A DNA stretch of 64,000 nucleotides from Lachnospiraceae bacterium (GCA_017437785.1 JAFRXH010000040.1:1-64000); one strand, 5' to 3'. Numbered from the stretch's first letter, positions 1 through 9,284 are shown. Numbers and translations: made by a program. Notes: a model not told the origin generated them from the letters alone.

Positions 1-1476
1 CTCAAATTCAGCTGCGGATATCGATGCCTTATATGCTGCAAGCTTCTTTGCCAGCTCTTCTTCGTTCTTTGCGGTAAGGCCTTTTTCCGGCTTAAGTACC
101 AGTATTGTCTTATGGCTGTTATCGATCAGGTACTTCTTTACCAGCTGCGTATAATACGGTGTTGATATGCGCTCACGCAGTCTCGAATAGATATCAAGCG
201 ACTCCAGATGTATGAAGGGCTTATCCTTATCATACAGCCAGCTGTCCAGCGCCTTTAAACCGTACAGCAGTCCCTTGGGGTATGTACCGGTATCGGCTTC
301 CCTGAAACGGAATTCCAGTGAGTTTACGCATGCCAAAAGTGCATTTTCATCAAAGCCTTCTTTGCATACGCGCTCAAGAGTTTCGGAAACGATCCTTTCA
401 AAATCCTTTAAGTCGCTCTCATCGGCATTCTTTGCCACTATGCTGTAAAAAGGCTGGTATATGCCGTTTTCGTACTGGGAATTTATCTCCGTACCTATGC
501 CTGCATCCAGAAGCGCCTTACGAAGCGGTGTACCGTCCGCACCTACCAGCGCATAGTCGATCATCTGGAAAGCTATATAAAGCTCCGGATCCATAACATC
601 TCCGACTACTGCATTGTAGCTTAGATAAGTCTGCTTCTCTTCGCTCTCTTCATCGGTGATGGGATAAGGCAGCGTGATATAAAGCGGTTTGTCAAACGCC
701 TTCTGCACGCCTACTTCCGATGTTATCTCTATACGCTCGTATTTGCTTAAATATTCCTTATCAAGCCATTCGAGCCTCTCCTGCATATCGGCATTGCCGT
801 ACAGATAGATATACGAATTGACCGGATGATAATAGCTTTTATGGAATTCAAGGAACTGCTCATAACTAAGATCCGGGATGTTCTTCGGGTCACCGCCGCT
901 CTCCACACCGTAGGTCGTATCGGGATAGAGCGAGCTGAATATCTCACGGCTTAATACATCATCGGGTGATGAAAAGGCGCCTTTCATCTCGTTATATACG
1001 ACACCGTTTATCACCAGATCATCGTTTTCATCTGTTTCGTAATGCCAGCCTTCCTGGCGGAATATCTTTTCCTCATTGTAGATATTGGGCTTTAAGACAG
1101 CGTCCATATATACGCTCATAAGATTCTTAAAGTCCTGGTCATTGCATGATGCCACGGGATATACGGTCTTATCCGGATAAGTCATGGCATTAAGGAAAGT
1201 ATTAAGCGAACCCTTTACAAGTTCAACAAACGGATCCTTAAGCGGATACTTTTCGGAACCGCAGAGTACCGAATGTTCCAGTATGTGGGCAACACCCGTA
1301 GAATCCTTGGGCGGTGTACGGAAAGCGATATAGAAGACCTTATTGTCATCATCGTTTTCAAGTATGCTCACGCGCGCACCGCTCTTTATATGCTCCAGAA
1401 GGTACGCTTCCGACTTAAGGTCCTCCGAATAGTGTTTCTCTATAAGCTTATATGCACTTAGTTTTTCCGTGTTCAA
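1..1476 (-). CDS. M16C (presequence protease/insulinase-like) metallopeptidase, 3' part missing
   Basis: This is the N-terminal half (492 codons) of an inverted-zincin peptidase of family M16C; complete family members are near 970 residues, so the rest lies left of the window. Residues 61-74 read GVAHILEHSVLCGS, which holds the inverted zinc motif H64-x-x-E67-H68 typical of PreP-like oligopeptidases that degrade short unstructured peptides. The start is a TTG at 1476: a GGAGGA ribosome site lies 6 bases upstream, and the nearby ATG is followed at once by a stop codon. It follows the 131-residue gene by 19 bases and probably belongs to the same transcript as the rhomboid-like gene. Confidence 0.93.
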   Translation of the reverse strand, partial: MNTEKLSAYKLIEKHYSEDLKSEAYLLEHIKSGARVSILENDDDNKVFYIAFRTPPKDSTGVAHILEHSVLCGSEKYPLKDPFVELVKGSLNTFLNAMTYPDKTVYPVASCNDQDFKNLMSVYMDAVLKPNIYNEEKIFRQEGWHYETDENDDLVINGVVYNEMKGAFSSPDDVLSREIFSSLYPDTTYGVESGGDPKNIPDLSYEQFLEFHKSYYHPVNSYIYLYGNADMQERLEWLDKEYLSKYERIEITSEVGVQKAFDKPLYITLPYPITDEESEEKQTYLSYNAVVGDVMDPELYIAFQMIDYALVGADGTPLRKALLDAGIGTEINSQYENGIYQPFYSIVAKNADESDLKDFERIVSETLERVCKEGFDENALLACVNSLEFRFREADTGTYPKGLLYGLKALDSWLYDKDKPFIHLESLDIYSRLRERISTPYYTQLVKKYLIDNSHKTILVLKPEKGLTAKNEEELAKKLAAYKASISAAEFE

Positions 1477-1495
1477 ATCATTTCCTCCGTATTTT

Positions 1496-1891
1496 TTATA
1501 ATTTAAATCCCATAAGAGCCAGATTGGAAAGGATGATCTCGCTTATCACTATACCCTCGCTTGAGCCTTTGTGCGACTCGACAAAGCTTTTTACATCTTC
1601 CGTATGCTCTTTATATCCGCCGTTTTCAGCGGGCAGATAATACTTTACTTTTAATTTGAGATTATCAAAGATCCTGAAGTTCTTATCTTCTTTGGTAAGC
1701 CCCTTAAGCTGCTCCTCTATGGTCATGTCACTGTCCGTATAGGGAAGTATCAGTCTGTCGATGATCGTCTGGAATTTAAAGGGCAGACGTTCGGCTCCCA
1801 GCAATTCCCCATAGCTGTATCTGGCACCTATCATGGTGCGTGAGAATTCCTGGAGTATGTATTTAAAATCATTGTCACCCGTATTCATCAT
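1496..1891 (-). CDS. Conserved-looking hypothetical protein, 131 aa
   Basis: I do not recognise this protein. It has no signal peptide or membrane segment and is moderately charged, with a possible helical N-terminal half and a hydrophobic C-terminal segment (GIVISEIILSNLALMGF). Its first ATG overlaps the stop of the sigma-like gene upstream (ATGA), and a second ATG follows directly, so translation is probably coupled. It lies between the sigma-like protein and the M16C peptidase in what looks like one operon. That supports its being a real gene but does not tell its role. Confidence 0.75.
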   Translation of the reverse strand: MMNTGDNDFKYILQEFSRTMIGARYSYGELLGAERLPFKFQTIIDRLILPYTDSDMTIEEQLKGLTKEDKNFRIFDNLKLKVKYYLPAENGGYKEHTEDVKSFVESHKGSSEGIVISEIILSNLALMGFKL

Positions 1892-2613
1892 AACGCAATA
1901 TAATCCGCCAGATCTTTACTCAAAACCATCAGCCGGCCCAGTTCATCTTCGTCGATGTCCATCTCTGCGCAGATCTCGGCCGCAGATATCTTACGGTTAA
2001 GCTCCTCATTCATTTCCCTGGCCTTAGTGAGCACGTTCATGATACGCAGCATGGTATGCTCCATCGCCTCGCTTTCCTCACGCTCAACGCCTACCAGTTC
2101 TTCCATCGCGTTCATGGCTGTCCTGGTCACGAGTGCATCACACTCGGAAGGATCCTCTATGCTTCCCAGCATGTTCATGGCAGCCGCCAGTGCCACGTTT
2201 CCTTCGCCTATCAGGTCCGATATCTCGACGCCCTGTCCGCTGTAGAGTCTTGCCAGATCAGCTATGCTCTTTAAATAGCATGCCGTGAGCTTTTCCTTTG
2301 CGGTATTGTCCCCGTTCATTGCCGACATTACCAGCACGCGTTTCATATCCTCGCCTATCTCATCCAGCCCCTCTATCTCCTCAAGGTAGAGATTGATATG
2401 GTCAAGGTCCTCATCGCTCAAGGTCTCAGCTGCAGAAAGCGCTTCATCTATGCCGATATTGTTATCCTTAAAATAACGGTCAAGTACCTTTTCCTGATCG
2501 GCATTAAGCTCACCGAATACTTCCTTTATCTGTTCGCGCCTTATCATACCGCCCTGAAATATCGCGGTATCCTTAAGCGCAGTGACATTCTCTATAAATG
2601 CTTTCTCATCCAT
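1888..2613 (-). CDS. Degenerate sigma-70-like protein
   Basis: The middle of this protein (241 aa from the chosen start) resembles sigma-70 region 2: a stretch LARLYSGQGVEISDLIGEGN matches the usual pattern with ...Y.G.G....DLI.EGN. The C-terminal stretch SAAEICAEMDIDEDEL looks like a region-3-type helix-turn-helix. The aromatic and basic residues of region 2 that melt the promoter (FSTYA..WI type) are not visible and there is no region 4, so it is unlikely to be an ordinary sigma factor. The ATG at 2613 is chosen because GAGGG lies 9 bases upstream; a longer frame reaches 2724 but would lie inside the rhomboid-like gene. Its start overlaps the upstream stop by 8 bases. Confidence 0.8.
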   Translation of the reverse strand: MDEKAFIENVTALKDTAIFQGGMIRREQIKEVFGELNADQEKVLDRYFKDNNIGIDEALSAAETLSDEDLDHINLYLEEIEGLDEIGEDMKRVLVMSAMNGDNTAKEKLTACYLKSIADLARLYSGQGVEISDLIGEGNVALAAAMNMLGSIEDPSECDALVTRTAMNAMEELVGVEREESEAMEHTMLRIMNVLTKAREMNEELNRKISAAEICAEMDIDEDELGRLMVLSKDLADYIAL

Positions 2614-3559
2614 TCTGTGAATCCCTCGTAAAATGTTTATGTGTAAATATATGATCGCTGCAGTACTCGTAATTGCCCTCACACTTAGAACAGAAACGGA
2701 ATTCCAGATCCGGATATTCCTCACTGGTCCTTCCGCAGATAGCGCATTTATGGCGCGCTATAGCCTTTGACTGCACCGAAGCGACCTGCTTTTTGAATTC
2801 CCGCGCCCTGGCACGCATCTGAGGCGTCCGCTTAAAGCCCCTTCTGGTAGTGATAAAGAATACGATAAAGTTACACAATGATGCGCCTATGACAAAGAGT
2901 CCAAGCGGCGTACCGCTCTGCATGCACATCTCGACCGCTTCATATACCAGGATCACCGCATAGATCACTCCCAGTATGCTGACCTTTATGGGGAGCAGGA
3001 ACATGAGCAGCACCTGCATATTGGGATATGTTGCCGCAAAAGCCAGAAAGATCGACATGTTAACGTAATACGTAGAGAACAGTTCGCTCAGCATGGCGAA
3101 ATAATAATTGCCGCCATACATTTTAGGGAATTCCTCACCGTAGCTCAGAAGATATGTCGCATCCGCAGCGGTAACTATATCCGGCATGAATATCATCACA
3201 TAGCCGTACATAAGAAAAGCACCTATCAGGGTAAATATAAGCCCCGAAAAGATATAGTAATTAAAAAAGAATGTCCCCCATGTACGTTCCAATGTGGTTC
3301 CTATCGAATAATAGAAATACATCATGATCAGCACGAAGAACAGATTGGATGTCTCCGGCGGGATAAGCACCCATGATATCACACGCCAGACCTGGCCGTG
3401 TAATATGGCATAGGGATTAAGGGATATCACATCTATTATCCCGGGATTTATAAGCTGCATCAGGTATCCCACACCGTAGCAGAGTATCATGATAAGCGGA
3501 AGCCTGGGTATCGCGTAGCGCCCCAGCTTCTTTTCGAGTTTTGAAATAAATGAAGGCAT
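2606..3559 (-). CDS. Rhomboid-like membrane protein with C-terminal zinc ribbon, probably not a protease
   Basis: The N-terminal 240 residues contain about six hydrophobic segments, with the rhomboid-type loop GQVWRVISWVLIPP after the first. The catalytic GxSG motif and the paired membrane histidine of active rhomboid proteases are not found, so this looks like an inactive member of the fold. After the last membrane segment a basic stretch leads to a probable zinc ribbon: CAIC ... CSKC, then YCSDH and HKH. Of two close ATGs the second (3559) is chosen because AGGAG lies 8 bases before it. It has its own promoter at 3598-3626 and heads the transcript running towards the M16C peptidase. Confidence 0.82.
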   Translation of the reverse strand: MPSFISKLEKKLGRYAIPRLPLIMILCYGVGYLMQLINPGIIDVISLNPYAILHGQVWRVISWVLIPPETSNLFFVLIMMYFYYSIGTTLERTWGTFFFNYYIFSGLIFTLIGAFLMYGYVMIFMPDIVTAADATYLLSYGEEFPKMYGGNYYFAMLSELFSTYYVNMSIFLAFAATYPNMQVLLMFLLPIKVSILGVIYAVILVYEAVEMCMQSGTPLGLFVIGASLCNFIVFFITTRRGFKRTPQMRARAREFKKQVASVQSKAIARHKCAICGRTSEEYPDLEFRFCSKCEGNYEYCSDHIFTHKHFTRDSQNG

Positions 3560-3597
3560 CAGCATTACTCCTGAACTTGATTTTGTTACAGCAGTCT

Positions 3598-3626
3598 ATT
3601 TTACCAAAACAGAGCCAAAAAGTAAA
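3598..3626 (-). promoter_or_regulatory. Sigma-A-type promoter of the rhomboid-like operon
   Basis: On the minus strand TTTACT and TAAAAT are separated by 17 bases. The -35 hexamer abuts the hairpin of the terminator from the upstream channel gene. Confidence 0.6.
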
Positions 3627-3653
3627 CCGGCCCCGAAATTTAATCGGGGCCGG
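3627..3653 (-). terminator. Rho-independent terminator of the MscS-like gene
   Basis: A perfect 10-bp stem (CCGGCCCCGA with its complement) closes a 7-base loop. On the minus strand it is followed by TTTACTTTTTGG. It lies 33 bases past the stop of the channel gene. Confidence 0.8.
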
Positions 3654-3685
3654 CAGCTTTATCTCTGGTTAACCGGATTCAGAGC

Positions 3686-4903
3686 TTATGACTCTTTCTT
3701 CTCCTCATCGATCTTCTTCTCGAGCTTATCGAGCTGATCGGAAGCAAACTTTCTGCCGCCTACACCAAAGGCGATCGCAAAAGCGATACCCAGAGCAGCA
3801 AGTACGATAACGAATGCCGCATTAACGATCGCTGCTGCGATACCCAGCTGGTTAAGTGCCATGAACACTGCAACTACGATCACTGCAGCCTTTGCAAATA
3901 TGGCGTAATCCTTAAGGCCGCCCTTCTTCATAACCTTTTCAAGTGCAGCTGCGCAGAAGAATGCTGCTATCATGATAAGAACTGCAGCCAGTACATTAGG
4001 CATGTAAGCGATGAGCTTCTCGCCTATACCGGAGAGTACATTGAGTTTGAGTACATCGACGCCTTCAACTATGAAGAAGATATCAAGCACTACGGTAACA
4101 ACAAGTCCTACAGTCTTTGAAAGCACAAAGTTCTTTGCCTTATCGCCAACCAGATCCTTAACCTTTGCATCAGCACCCGAGGATGCGATCAGGCGGCATA
4201 CGATCTGGCCGGTAAACTTGCCGATCAGAGCACCGATCCAGATAAGTACTATAGCGATGACTATCTGGGGTATGAAAGAAAATACTACGGTAAGCATTGA
4301 AACTGCCGGTCCGGATACAGCCGTGATGTTAAGCGCCTGCAGAGCTACTATAACAACAGGTATCATGATGAATACGTAAACGATGTAAGCCAGTGTTACG
4401 GAGAAGCGTGCATTTGCATCTGCCTGTATGCCGAACTTCTGCTGAAGCTCATCAACTTTAAGTCTCTGGAAAAGCGGTATGAGAAGCTCACGGACGAGCT
4501 TTGCGATAATAGAACCTGCAATAAGAACTATGATAGCTGCAAAGATGTTGGGTACATAACCCCATACGGAATTAAGAAGCGTTGTAAGCGGAGCGACTAT
4601 GGAGCCTACGCCCAGAGCCGTAAAGATCCCGGGTACAAATAACAGGAACACAAAAAGGTAAACAAATTTACCGATATAATCGATGATGCCGATACCGGTA
4701 TTTAAGGGTGATACATTCTGCGTACCGGGCTGTGCCATGTTAAGCTGTGCCAGCTTGGTCTTCTTAAGCAGACCCACTACAAGACTTCTTACCAGCGACG
4801 CAATGATAAAGCCAAGAACCAAAAGAAGTATAGCCGCAAGTACACCCCCGAAAGAACCGATGATCTTTCCCAACAAGTTACTGAAATACTCACCTATGCC
4901 CAT
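3686..4903 (-). CDS. MscS-like/CmpX-type membrane channel protein with conserved TM-helix repeats
   Basis: The protein (405 aa) consists mainly of long hydrophobic segments arranged as repeats of a conserved transmembrane helix followed by a short amphipathic stretch (for example GSIIAKLVRELLIPLFQRL and GALIGKFTGQIVCRLI). This is the pattern of the small mechanosensitive-channel relatives such as CmpX. A final pore-like segment with many Ala and Gly (ALGIAFAIAFGVGGRKFA) and a charged tail (KKIDEEKKES) end it. Probable role: osmotic or mechanical gating in the cytoplasmic membrane; ion specificity cannot be read. The second ATG (4903) is preferred because GGAGG lies 7 bases upstream. It appears to be a single-gene transcript with its own promoter and terminator. 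Confidence 0.85.
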   Translation of the reverse strand: MGIGEYFSNLLGKIIGSFGGVLAAILLLVLGFIIASLVRSLVVGLLKKTKLAQLNMAQPGTQNVSPLNTGIGIIDYIGKFVYLFVFLLFVPGIFTALGVGSIVAPLTTLLNSVWGYVPNIFAAIIVLIAGSIIAKLVRELLIPLFQRLKVDELQQKFGIQADANARFSVTLAYIVYVFIMIPVVIVALQALNITAVSGPAVSMLTVVFSFIPQIVIAIVLIWIGALIGKFTGQIVCRLIASSGADAKVKDLVGDKAKNFVLSKTVGLVVTVVLDIFFIVEGVDVLKLNVLSGIGEKLIAYMPNVLAAVLIMIAAFFCAAALEKVMKKGGLKDYAIFAKAAVIVVAVFMALNQLGIAAAIVNAAFVIVLAALGIAFAIAFGVGGRKFASDQLDKLEKKIDEEKKES

Positions 4904-4956
4904 TTTCATTCCTCCTTTTTATCTCCGTCACATGAACGGATAATTTTATCTCTAAA

Positions 4957-4985
4957 ACTATAACATCTATTCGGCTTTTATGCAA
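4957..4985 (-). promoter_or_regulatory. Sigma-A-type promoter of the MscS-like gene
   Basis: TTGCAT and TATAGT are separated by 17 bases on the minus strand, about 55 bases before the start codon. Confidence 0.7.
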
Positions 4986-4990
4986 GTCAA

Positions 4991-5018
4991 ACAAAAAGCC
5001 CCTTGATAAGGGGCTTTT
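4991..5018 (-). terminator. Rho-independent terminator of the Asp23-fakA-recG operon
   Basis: An 11-bp perfect stem (AAAAGCCCCTT and its complement) closes a 3-base loop and is followed on the minus strand by TTTTTGTTTG. Confidence 0.92.
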
Positions 5019-5059
5019 ACATGGCATAGTTTAACAAATACCTTTCATTCAAACAGCGC

Positions 5060-7132
5060 TTACAAGCATATGCCGTGGAAATCAATATATGAGAGACTCT
5101 CACGCTCTCTTATGGCAGCCATCAGGGCCGGTATGGTCCGCCCGGGGTCATTTCTAAGCACTTCTTCCACAGTCTGCTTTGTTTCCTTAAGCAGCTCTGC
5201 GTCGGTATATATATCCGCTATCTTAAAATACGGCAGGCCCGACTGGCGCAGCCCGAAGAAATCCCCCGGCCCGCGTTGCTTAAGATCCTCTTCCGCTATC
5301 TTAAATCCGTCGTTGGTCTCCTTAAGTACATTAAGGCGCTCCTTTGTACGCTTGCCAAGCTTCTCATCCTCTTTGCCGGCTACAAAGATACAATACGACT
5401 GGTAGCCGCCGCGTCCCACACGCCCTCTTAACTGATGCAGCTGCGAAAGACCGAAGCGTTCGGCATTCTCCACCACCATAACGCTCGCATTGGGAACATT
5501 CACTCCCACCTCGACTACGGTCGTTGAGATCAGTATATCGCACTCGCCTTTAGAAAAGCGCTCCATAATATCGTTCTTTTCGGCGCTCTTCATCTTTCCG
5601 TGAAGCATCTCTATACGGACGGAAGGCGGAAATATCTGTCTTAATCTCTCACTGTACTGCGTGACGTTGGTCACGTCCTCCAGACCGCCCTCATCCACCA
5701 TTGGACAGATTATGTATGCCTGCCGTCCCTCGCTTATACGCTTGTAGATGAACTGGTATATCTTGGTATGCTCATCTTCGCTCATCACAGCATTTTTTAT
5801 CGGCAGGCGCTCTGCGGGCAGCTCATTGATCACCGACACATCCAGATCCCCGTACAATATAAGCCCCAGAGTCCTGGGTATCGGTGTGGCACTCATAACC
5901 AGCACATGAGGCGCCTTTCCTTTGGCTGCGAGACTCATGCGCTGCCTGACCCCAAACCTGTGCTGTTCATCGGTTATCATCAGCGCCAGGTCCTTTGCGA
6001 TAACATCATCCTGGATCAGGGCATGCGTGCCTATTATCAGGTTATATCTGCCTTCAGCTATACCTTCCTTTGCCTCTCTTTTTTCTTTAGCCTTAAGCGA
6101 ACCGCTCAGCAGCACCGGCTTAAAGCACAGACCGTATTCCCTGCTCATCCTTACGGCATCGTCATAATGCTGCTTTGCCAGCACTTCCGTAGGCGCCATG
6201 ACGGCAGCCTGACGTCCATCCTCACATACTGCCAGGGCCGCTGCAAATGCCACTATGGTCTTTCCGCTGCCCACATCCCCCTGCAGCAGGCGGTTCATAC
6301 AGTATCCGCTCTTCATATCGGCAAATACATCCTCTATCGCCCTTTGCTGTGCGGCCGTCAGCTTAAAAGGCAGATGCGCCTTAAGCTTTTCAAAAGAGGC
6401 CTCCGGATCAGTAGCTATGTAGCTGCTCTTCTCCTTTTCCTCACCTTCTTTTAACAGCTCCATCTTTACAAGAAAAAGAAAGAACTCATCAAAAGCCAGG
6501 CGTCGTCTGGCTTCGTATACCTCATCCATATCCGCCGGCTTATGCATGCGTCTGATAGCCTCGGGTATCGATATAAGCTTTCTGTCTTTAAGTATATAAT
6601 CCGGCAGATATTCTTTGATATCATCGGCCAACACAAGCGCCTGTTCTATAGCCTTCCTAAGCGGTGCATCGTTAAGTTTTTTCGTAAGCGGATAGACGGC
6701 TTTAAGATGCATCAGCGCCTCTTTATACTCATCCTCCGTATAGAACTTAGGCTGCGACAGATAGACCTGCATGCCCTTGCGCTTTGCATACACACGCATG
6801 ATCAGCTCGCGCCCCGCAAACAGGCTTTTCTTTAACCACGGCATGTTAAAAACACTGACACGCGCAGTGCCGCTCTGATCCGAAAAGCTAAACTGTGTCA
6901 TATTCTTTCCGTTACGGTATACGGAGGATACCGCAGAGCTGACCTTTCCTTTAAGCGTGACATAGCCGTCGCCCGCTATAGCCGCTATCGGCGATATCTC
7001 TTTTAAACTCTCATAGTTTCTTGGGAAATAATGCAGCAGATCGTTTAAGTTAAAAAGACCGGCGGAGTAGAAAGACTCCGCCGTCTTATCGGCAATACCT
7101 TTTAAACTTTTTATATCATCACTTAACAGCAT
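5060..7132 (-). CDS. recG: ATP-dependent DNA helicase RecG
   Basis: This 690-residue superfamily 2 helicase remodels stalled replication forks and Holliday junctions. The N-terminal wedge/OB domain (about 1-200) is followed by the helicase core with Walker A GDVGSGKT near residue 283, the DEQH box in ITDEQHRFGVRQR, SATPIPRT as motif III and QLRGRVGRG as motif VI. The length fits the family. Its ATG comes directly after the TAA of fakA with no clear ribosome site, so it is probably translated by coupling. The order Asp23, fakA, recG is conserved in Firmicutes. Confidence 0.98.
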   Translation of the reverse strand: MLLSDDIKSLKGIADKTAESFYSAGLFNLNDLLHYFPRNYESLKEISPIAAIAGDGYVTLKGKVSSAVSSVYRNGKNMTQFSFSDQSGTARVSVFNMPWLKKSLFAGRELIMRVYAKRKGMQVYLSQPKFYTEDEYKEALMHLKAVYPLTKKLNDAPLRKAIEQALVLADDIKEYLPDYILKDRKLISIPEAIRRMHKPADMDEVYEARRRLAFDEFFLFLVKMELLKEGEEKEKSSYIATDPEASFEKLKAHLPFKLTAAQQRAIEDVFADMKSGYCMNRLLQGDVGSGKTIVAFAAALAVCEDGRQAAVMAPTEVLAKQHYDDAVRMSREYGLCFKPVLLSGSLKAKEKREAKEGIAEGRYNLIIGTHALIQDDVIAKDLALMITDEQHRFGVRQRMSLAAKGKAPHVLVMSATPIPRTLGLILYGDLDVSVINELPAERLPIKNAVMSEDEHTKIYQFIYKRISEGRQAYIICPMVDEGGLEDVTNVTQYSERLRQIFPPSVRIEMLHGKMKSAEKNDIMERFSKGECDILISTTVVEVGVNVPNASVMVVENAERFGLSQLHQLRGRVGRGGYQSYCIFVAGKEDEKLGKRTKERLNVLKETNDGFKIAEEDLKQRGPGDFFGLRQSGLPYFKIADIYTDAELLKETKQTVEEVLRNDPGRTIPALMAAIRERESLSYIDFHGICL

Positions 7133-8806
7133 TTATTCTACGGATATTATGTAGTAATATACGGGCTGTCCGCCGGCCTGTATGTCTGCCTCAAGAGCCG
7201 GGAAGCGGTCTGCAACCTTTTTCCTGACAGCTTCGGCGTCAGCTTCCTTAACATCATCGCCAAAGTAGATCGTTATCAGCTCGGATGCATCATCAACCAT
7301 CTTATCAAGCATCTTTAAGATCACTTCATCGATATCTTTGCCGTTTGAAAGTATGCCCTTATCACCGATGCCCATATAGTCATCTTTGTTTATCTGTACA
7401 CCGTCGATAGAGGTGTCGCGTACTGCATAAGTGACCTGTCCGGTCTTTACTGCGCTTATGGCATCCTCCATCAGCTTCTCATTCTCCTCAACGCTCATAT
7501 CAGGCACATATGCGACCAGCGCTGATATACCCTGCGGTATGGTCTTGGTAGGGATCACGATTATCTTCTTATCCTTTGTAAGATCCCTGGCCTGATTTGC
7601 AGCCAGAATGATATTCTTGTTATTGGGCAGTATATAGATATTATCGGCATTGATCGCAGCGATGGCATTGAGCATATCCTCGGTACTGGGATTCATGGTC
7701 TGACCGCCTTCGATCAGGTGATCCACGCCAAGGTTTTTGAATACTTCGCTGAGTCCCGTACCGGCGGATACCGCTATAAAGCCCACTTCTTTTCTGGGCA
7801 TATCTTTAGCGGGAGCTGCTTTAACCGCCTGTGCAGCTTCTGAGGAAGCATCCTTTGCATCACTGCGGCTGCGGTTTACTATCTGCACATCCAGAAGCTC
7901 ACCGAACTTGATGGCTTTCTGCAGTACCATACCGGGATCGTTAGTATTAACGCTGACATTTACTATGCTCTCATCAACAGCAAGAGCGACCTCATCGCCC
8001 ACACTCTCCAGGAACTTGCGCACTTCCTGTTCGCGCTGCAGATGGAAGATCTTTTCCAGCTTGACGGAAAGGCTTGTATGATAGAGATAACGGTACTGGG
8101 GCTTCTTCTCTTCCTCATGCCCAAAGAGCCTTACTTCGGAAGCGCTCTGTGAAGTCTCCTCATCAAGTGTAAACTCTATACCCTTGCCTAAAAGCCCGTC
8201 GTAAAAGCCTTCGAGTACGGCTACAAGTCCGGAACCGCCCGAATCGACCACGCCCGCTTCCTTAAGCACAGGCAGCATCTCGGGAGTCTTATCCAGCACT
8301 TCCTTAGCATACTCTATAGCTTCTTTTAAGAGTACCTCTATATCTTCCTCACCGCGCTCAAACACCTCATTGACCTTTACCGCAACAGCCTTTGCCACGG
8401 TAAGTATGGTACCCTCTTTAGGCTGCATTACAGCCTTATAAGCAGATTCGACAGCCTTATCGCAGCCTGCGCTGATAACAGCCACATCGATGGTGTCGCA
8501 GGTCTTTACCACCTTGGTAAAGCCTCTGAAAAGCTGGCTTAAAATAACGCCGGAATTTCCTCTTGCTCCTCTTAAGGAACCCGAAGAGATGCTTTTGCAC
8601 AGCGTAGCCATATCCGCATCATCAGGAAGTGAATACACATCCTTTGCTGCAGACATAATAGTCAATGTCATATTGGTACCGGTATCACCGTCGGGCACAG
8701 GGAATACATTAAGCTCGTTAATGTGATCCTTATTTGCCTCGAGCTTCTTGGCTCCGGCTAAAAACATTTTTGCGATTATCTTAGCATCAAGAGACTTTGC
8801 TGACAC
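7133..8806 (-). CDS. fakA: Fatty acid kinase ATP-binding subunit FakA (YloV, DAK2 domain)
   Basis: FakA phosphorylates fatty acids held by a DegV-type FakB partner, feeding exogenous fatty acids into phospholipid synthesis. The N-terminal DhaL/DAK2 domain carries NVFPVPDGDTGTNM with the metal-binding D39 and D41. The central and C-terminal regions match the usual length of about 550 residues. No fakB gene is visible in the window. A gap of 16 bases separates it from the upstream Asp23 gene. Confidence 0.96.
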   Translation of the reverse strand: MSAKSLDAKIIAKMFLAGAKKLEANKDHINELNVFPVPDGDTGTNMTLTIMSAAKDVYSLPDDADMATLCKSISSGSLRGARGNSGVILSQLFRGFTKVVKTCDTIDVAVISAGCDKAVESAYKAVMQPKEGTILTVAKAVAVKVNEVFERGEEDIEVLLKEAIEYAKEVLDKTPEMLPVLKEAGVVDSGGSGLVAVLEGFYDGLLGKGIEFTLDEETSQSASEVRLFGHEEEKKPQYRYLYHTSLSVKLEKIFHLQREQEVRKFLESVGDEVALAVDESIVNVSVNTNDPGMVLQKAIKFGELLDVQIVNRSRSDAKDASSEAAQAVKAAPAKDMPRKEVGFIAVSAGTGLSEVFKNLGVDHLIEGGQTMNPSTEDMLNAIAAINADNIYILPNNKNIILAANQARDLTKDKKIIVIPTKTIPQGISALVAYVPDMSVEENEKLMEDAISAVKTGQVTYAVRDTSIDGVQINKDDYMGIGDKGILSNGKDIDEVILKMLDKMVDDASELITIYFGDDVKEADAEAVRKKVADRFPALEADIQAGGQPVYYYIISVE

Positions 8807-8822
8807 TTTACTGATCCTCCTG

Positions 8823-9179
8823 TTAATCGATCACTCTTACACCTTCGACGAAGATGTTGATCTTCTCAACCTCCATGCCGGTGTAGCTTTCCAGCTTATA
8901 CTTCACGTTGCTGATAAGATTCTCGGTCACAGCCATGATGCTCACACCGTATGCGATTATGATATGGAAATCCAGGATCAGCTTGCCGCCGGAATTCTTT
9001 ACGGATATACCGTGATTTACACTTTCCTTTTTAAGTATGCGTACCAGTCCCTCTTTGGGATTGACGCTGGCCATACCCACTATGCCGAAGCATTCATTAG
9101 CAACGGTACCGGCATACTGAGCTATAACGTTCTTGTCGATCTGTATACTGCCCAGATGCGTATCAACCGAATTATTCAT
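8823..9179 (-). CDS. Asp23/Gls24 family envelope stress response protein (YloU type)
   Basis: This 118-residue protein shows the Asp23 pattern: an N-terminal strand (IQIDKNVIAQYAGTVANECFGIVGMA), a central LILDFHIIIAYGVSI segment and the C-terminal VNIFVEGVRV-like ending (INIFVEGVRVID). Family members associate with the membrane periphery and respond to envelope stress. It is the first gene of the operon with fakA and recG, preceded by GGAGG and by a near-consensus promoter. Confidence 0.95.
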   Translation of the reverse strand: MNNSVDTHLGSIQIDKNVIAQYAGTVANECFGIVGMASVNPKEGLVRILKKESVNHGISVKNSGGKLILDFHIIIAYGVSIMAVTENLISNVKYKLESYTGMEVEKINIFVEGVRVID

Positions 9180-9219
9180 AGCCGCCCTCCTGTATTAGTT
9201 ATTTGAAACTGCCTTATGT

Positions 9220-9248
9220 ATTATATATGAAAGTCCCCATAAACGCAA
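9220..9248 (-). promoter_or_regulatory. Sigma-A-type promoter of the Asp23-fakA-recG operon
   Basis: TTGCGT and TATAAT are separated by 17 bases on the minus strand, about 40 bases before the start codon. Confidence 0.8.
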
Positions 9249-9250
9249 GA

Positions 9251-9284
9251 AAACCACCCCGCAATTTAAAGGTGGCTTTTTTTT
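9251..9284 (-). terminator. Rho-independent terminator of rpmB
   Basis: On the minus strand AAAGCCACC pairs with GGTGGTTTT (one G-U pair) around a 12-base loop, ending in a T run. It lies about 30 bases past the rpmB stop. Confidence 0.75.
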
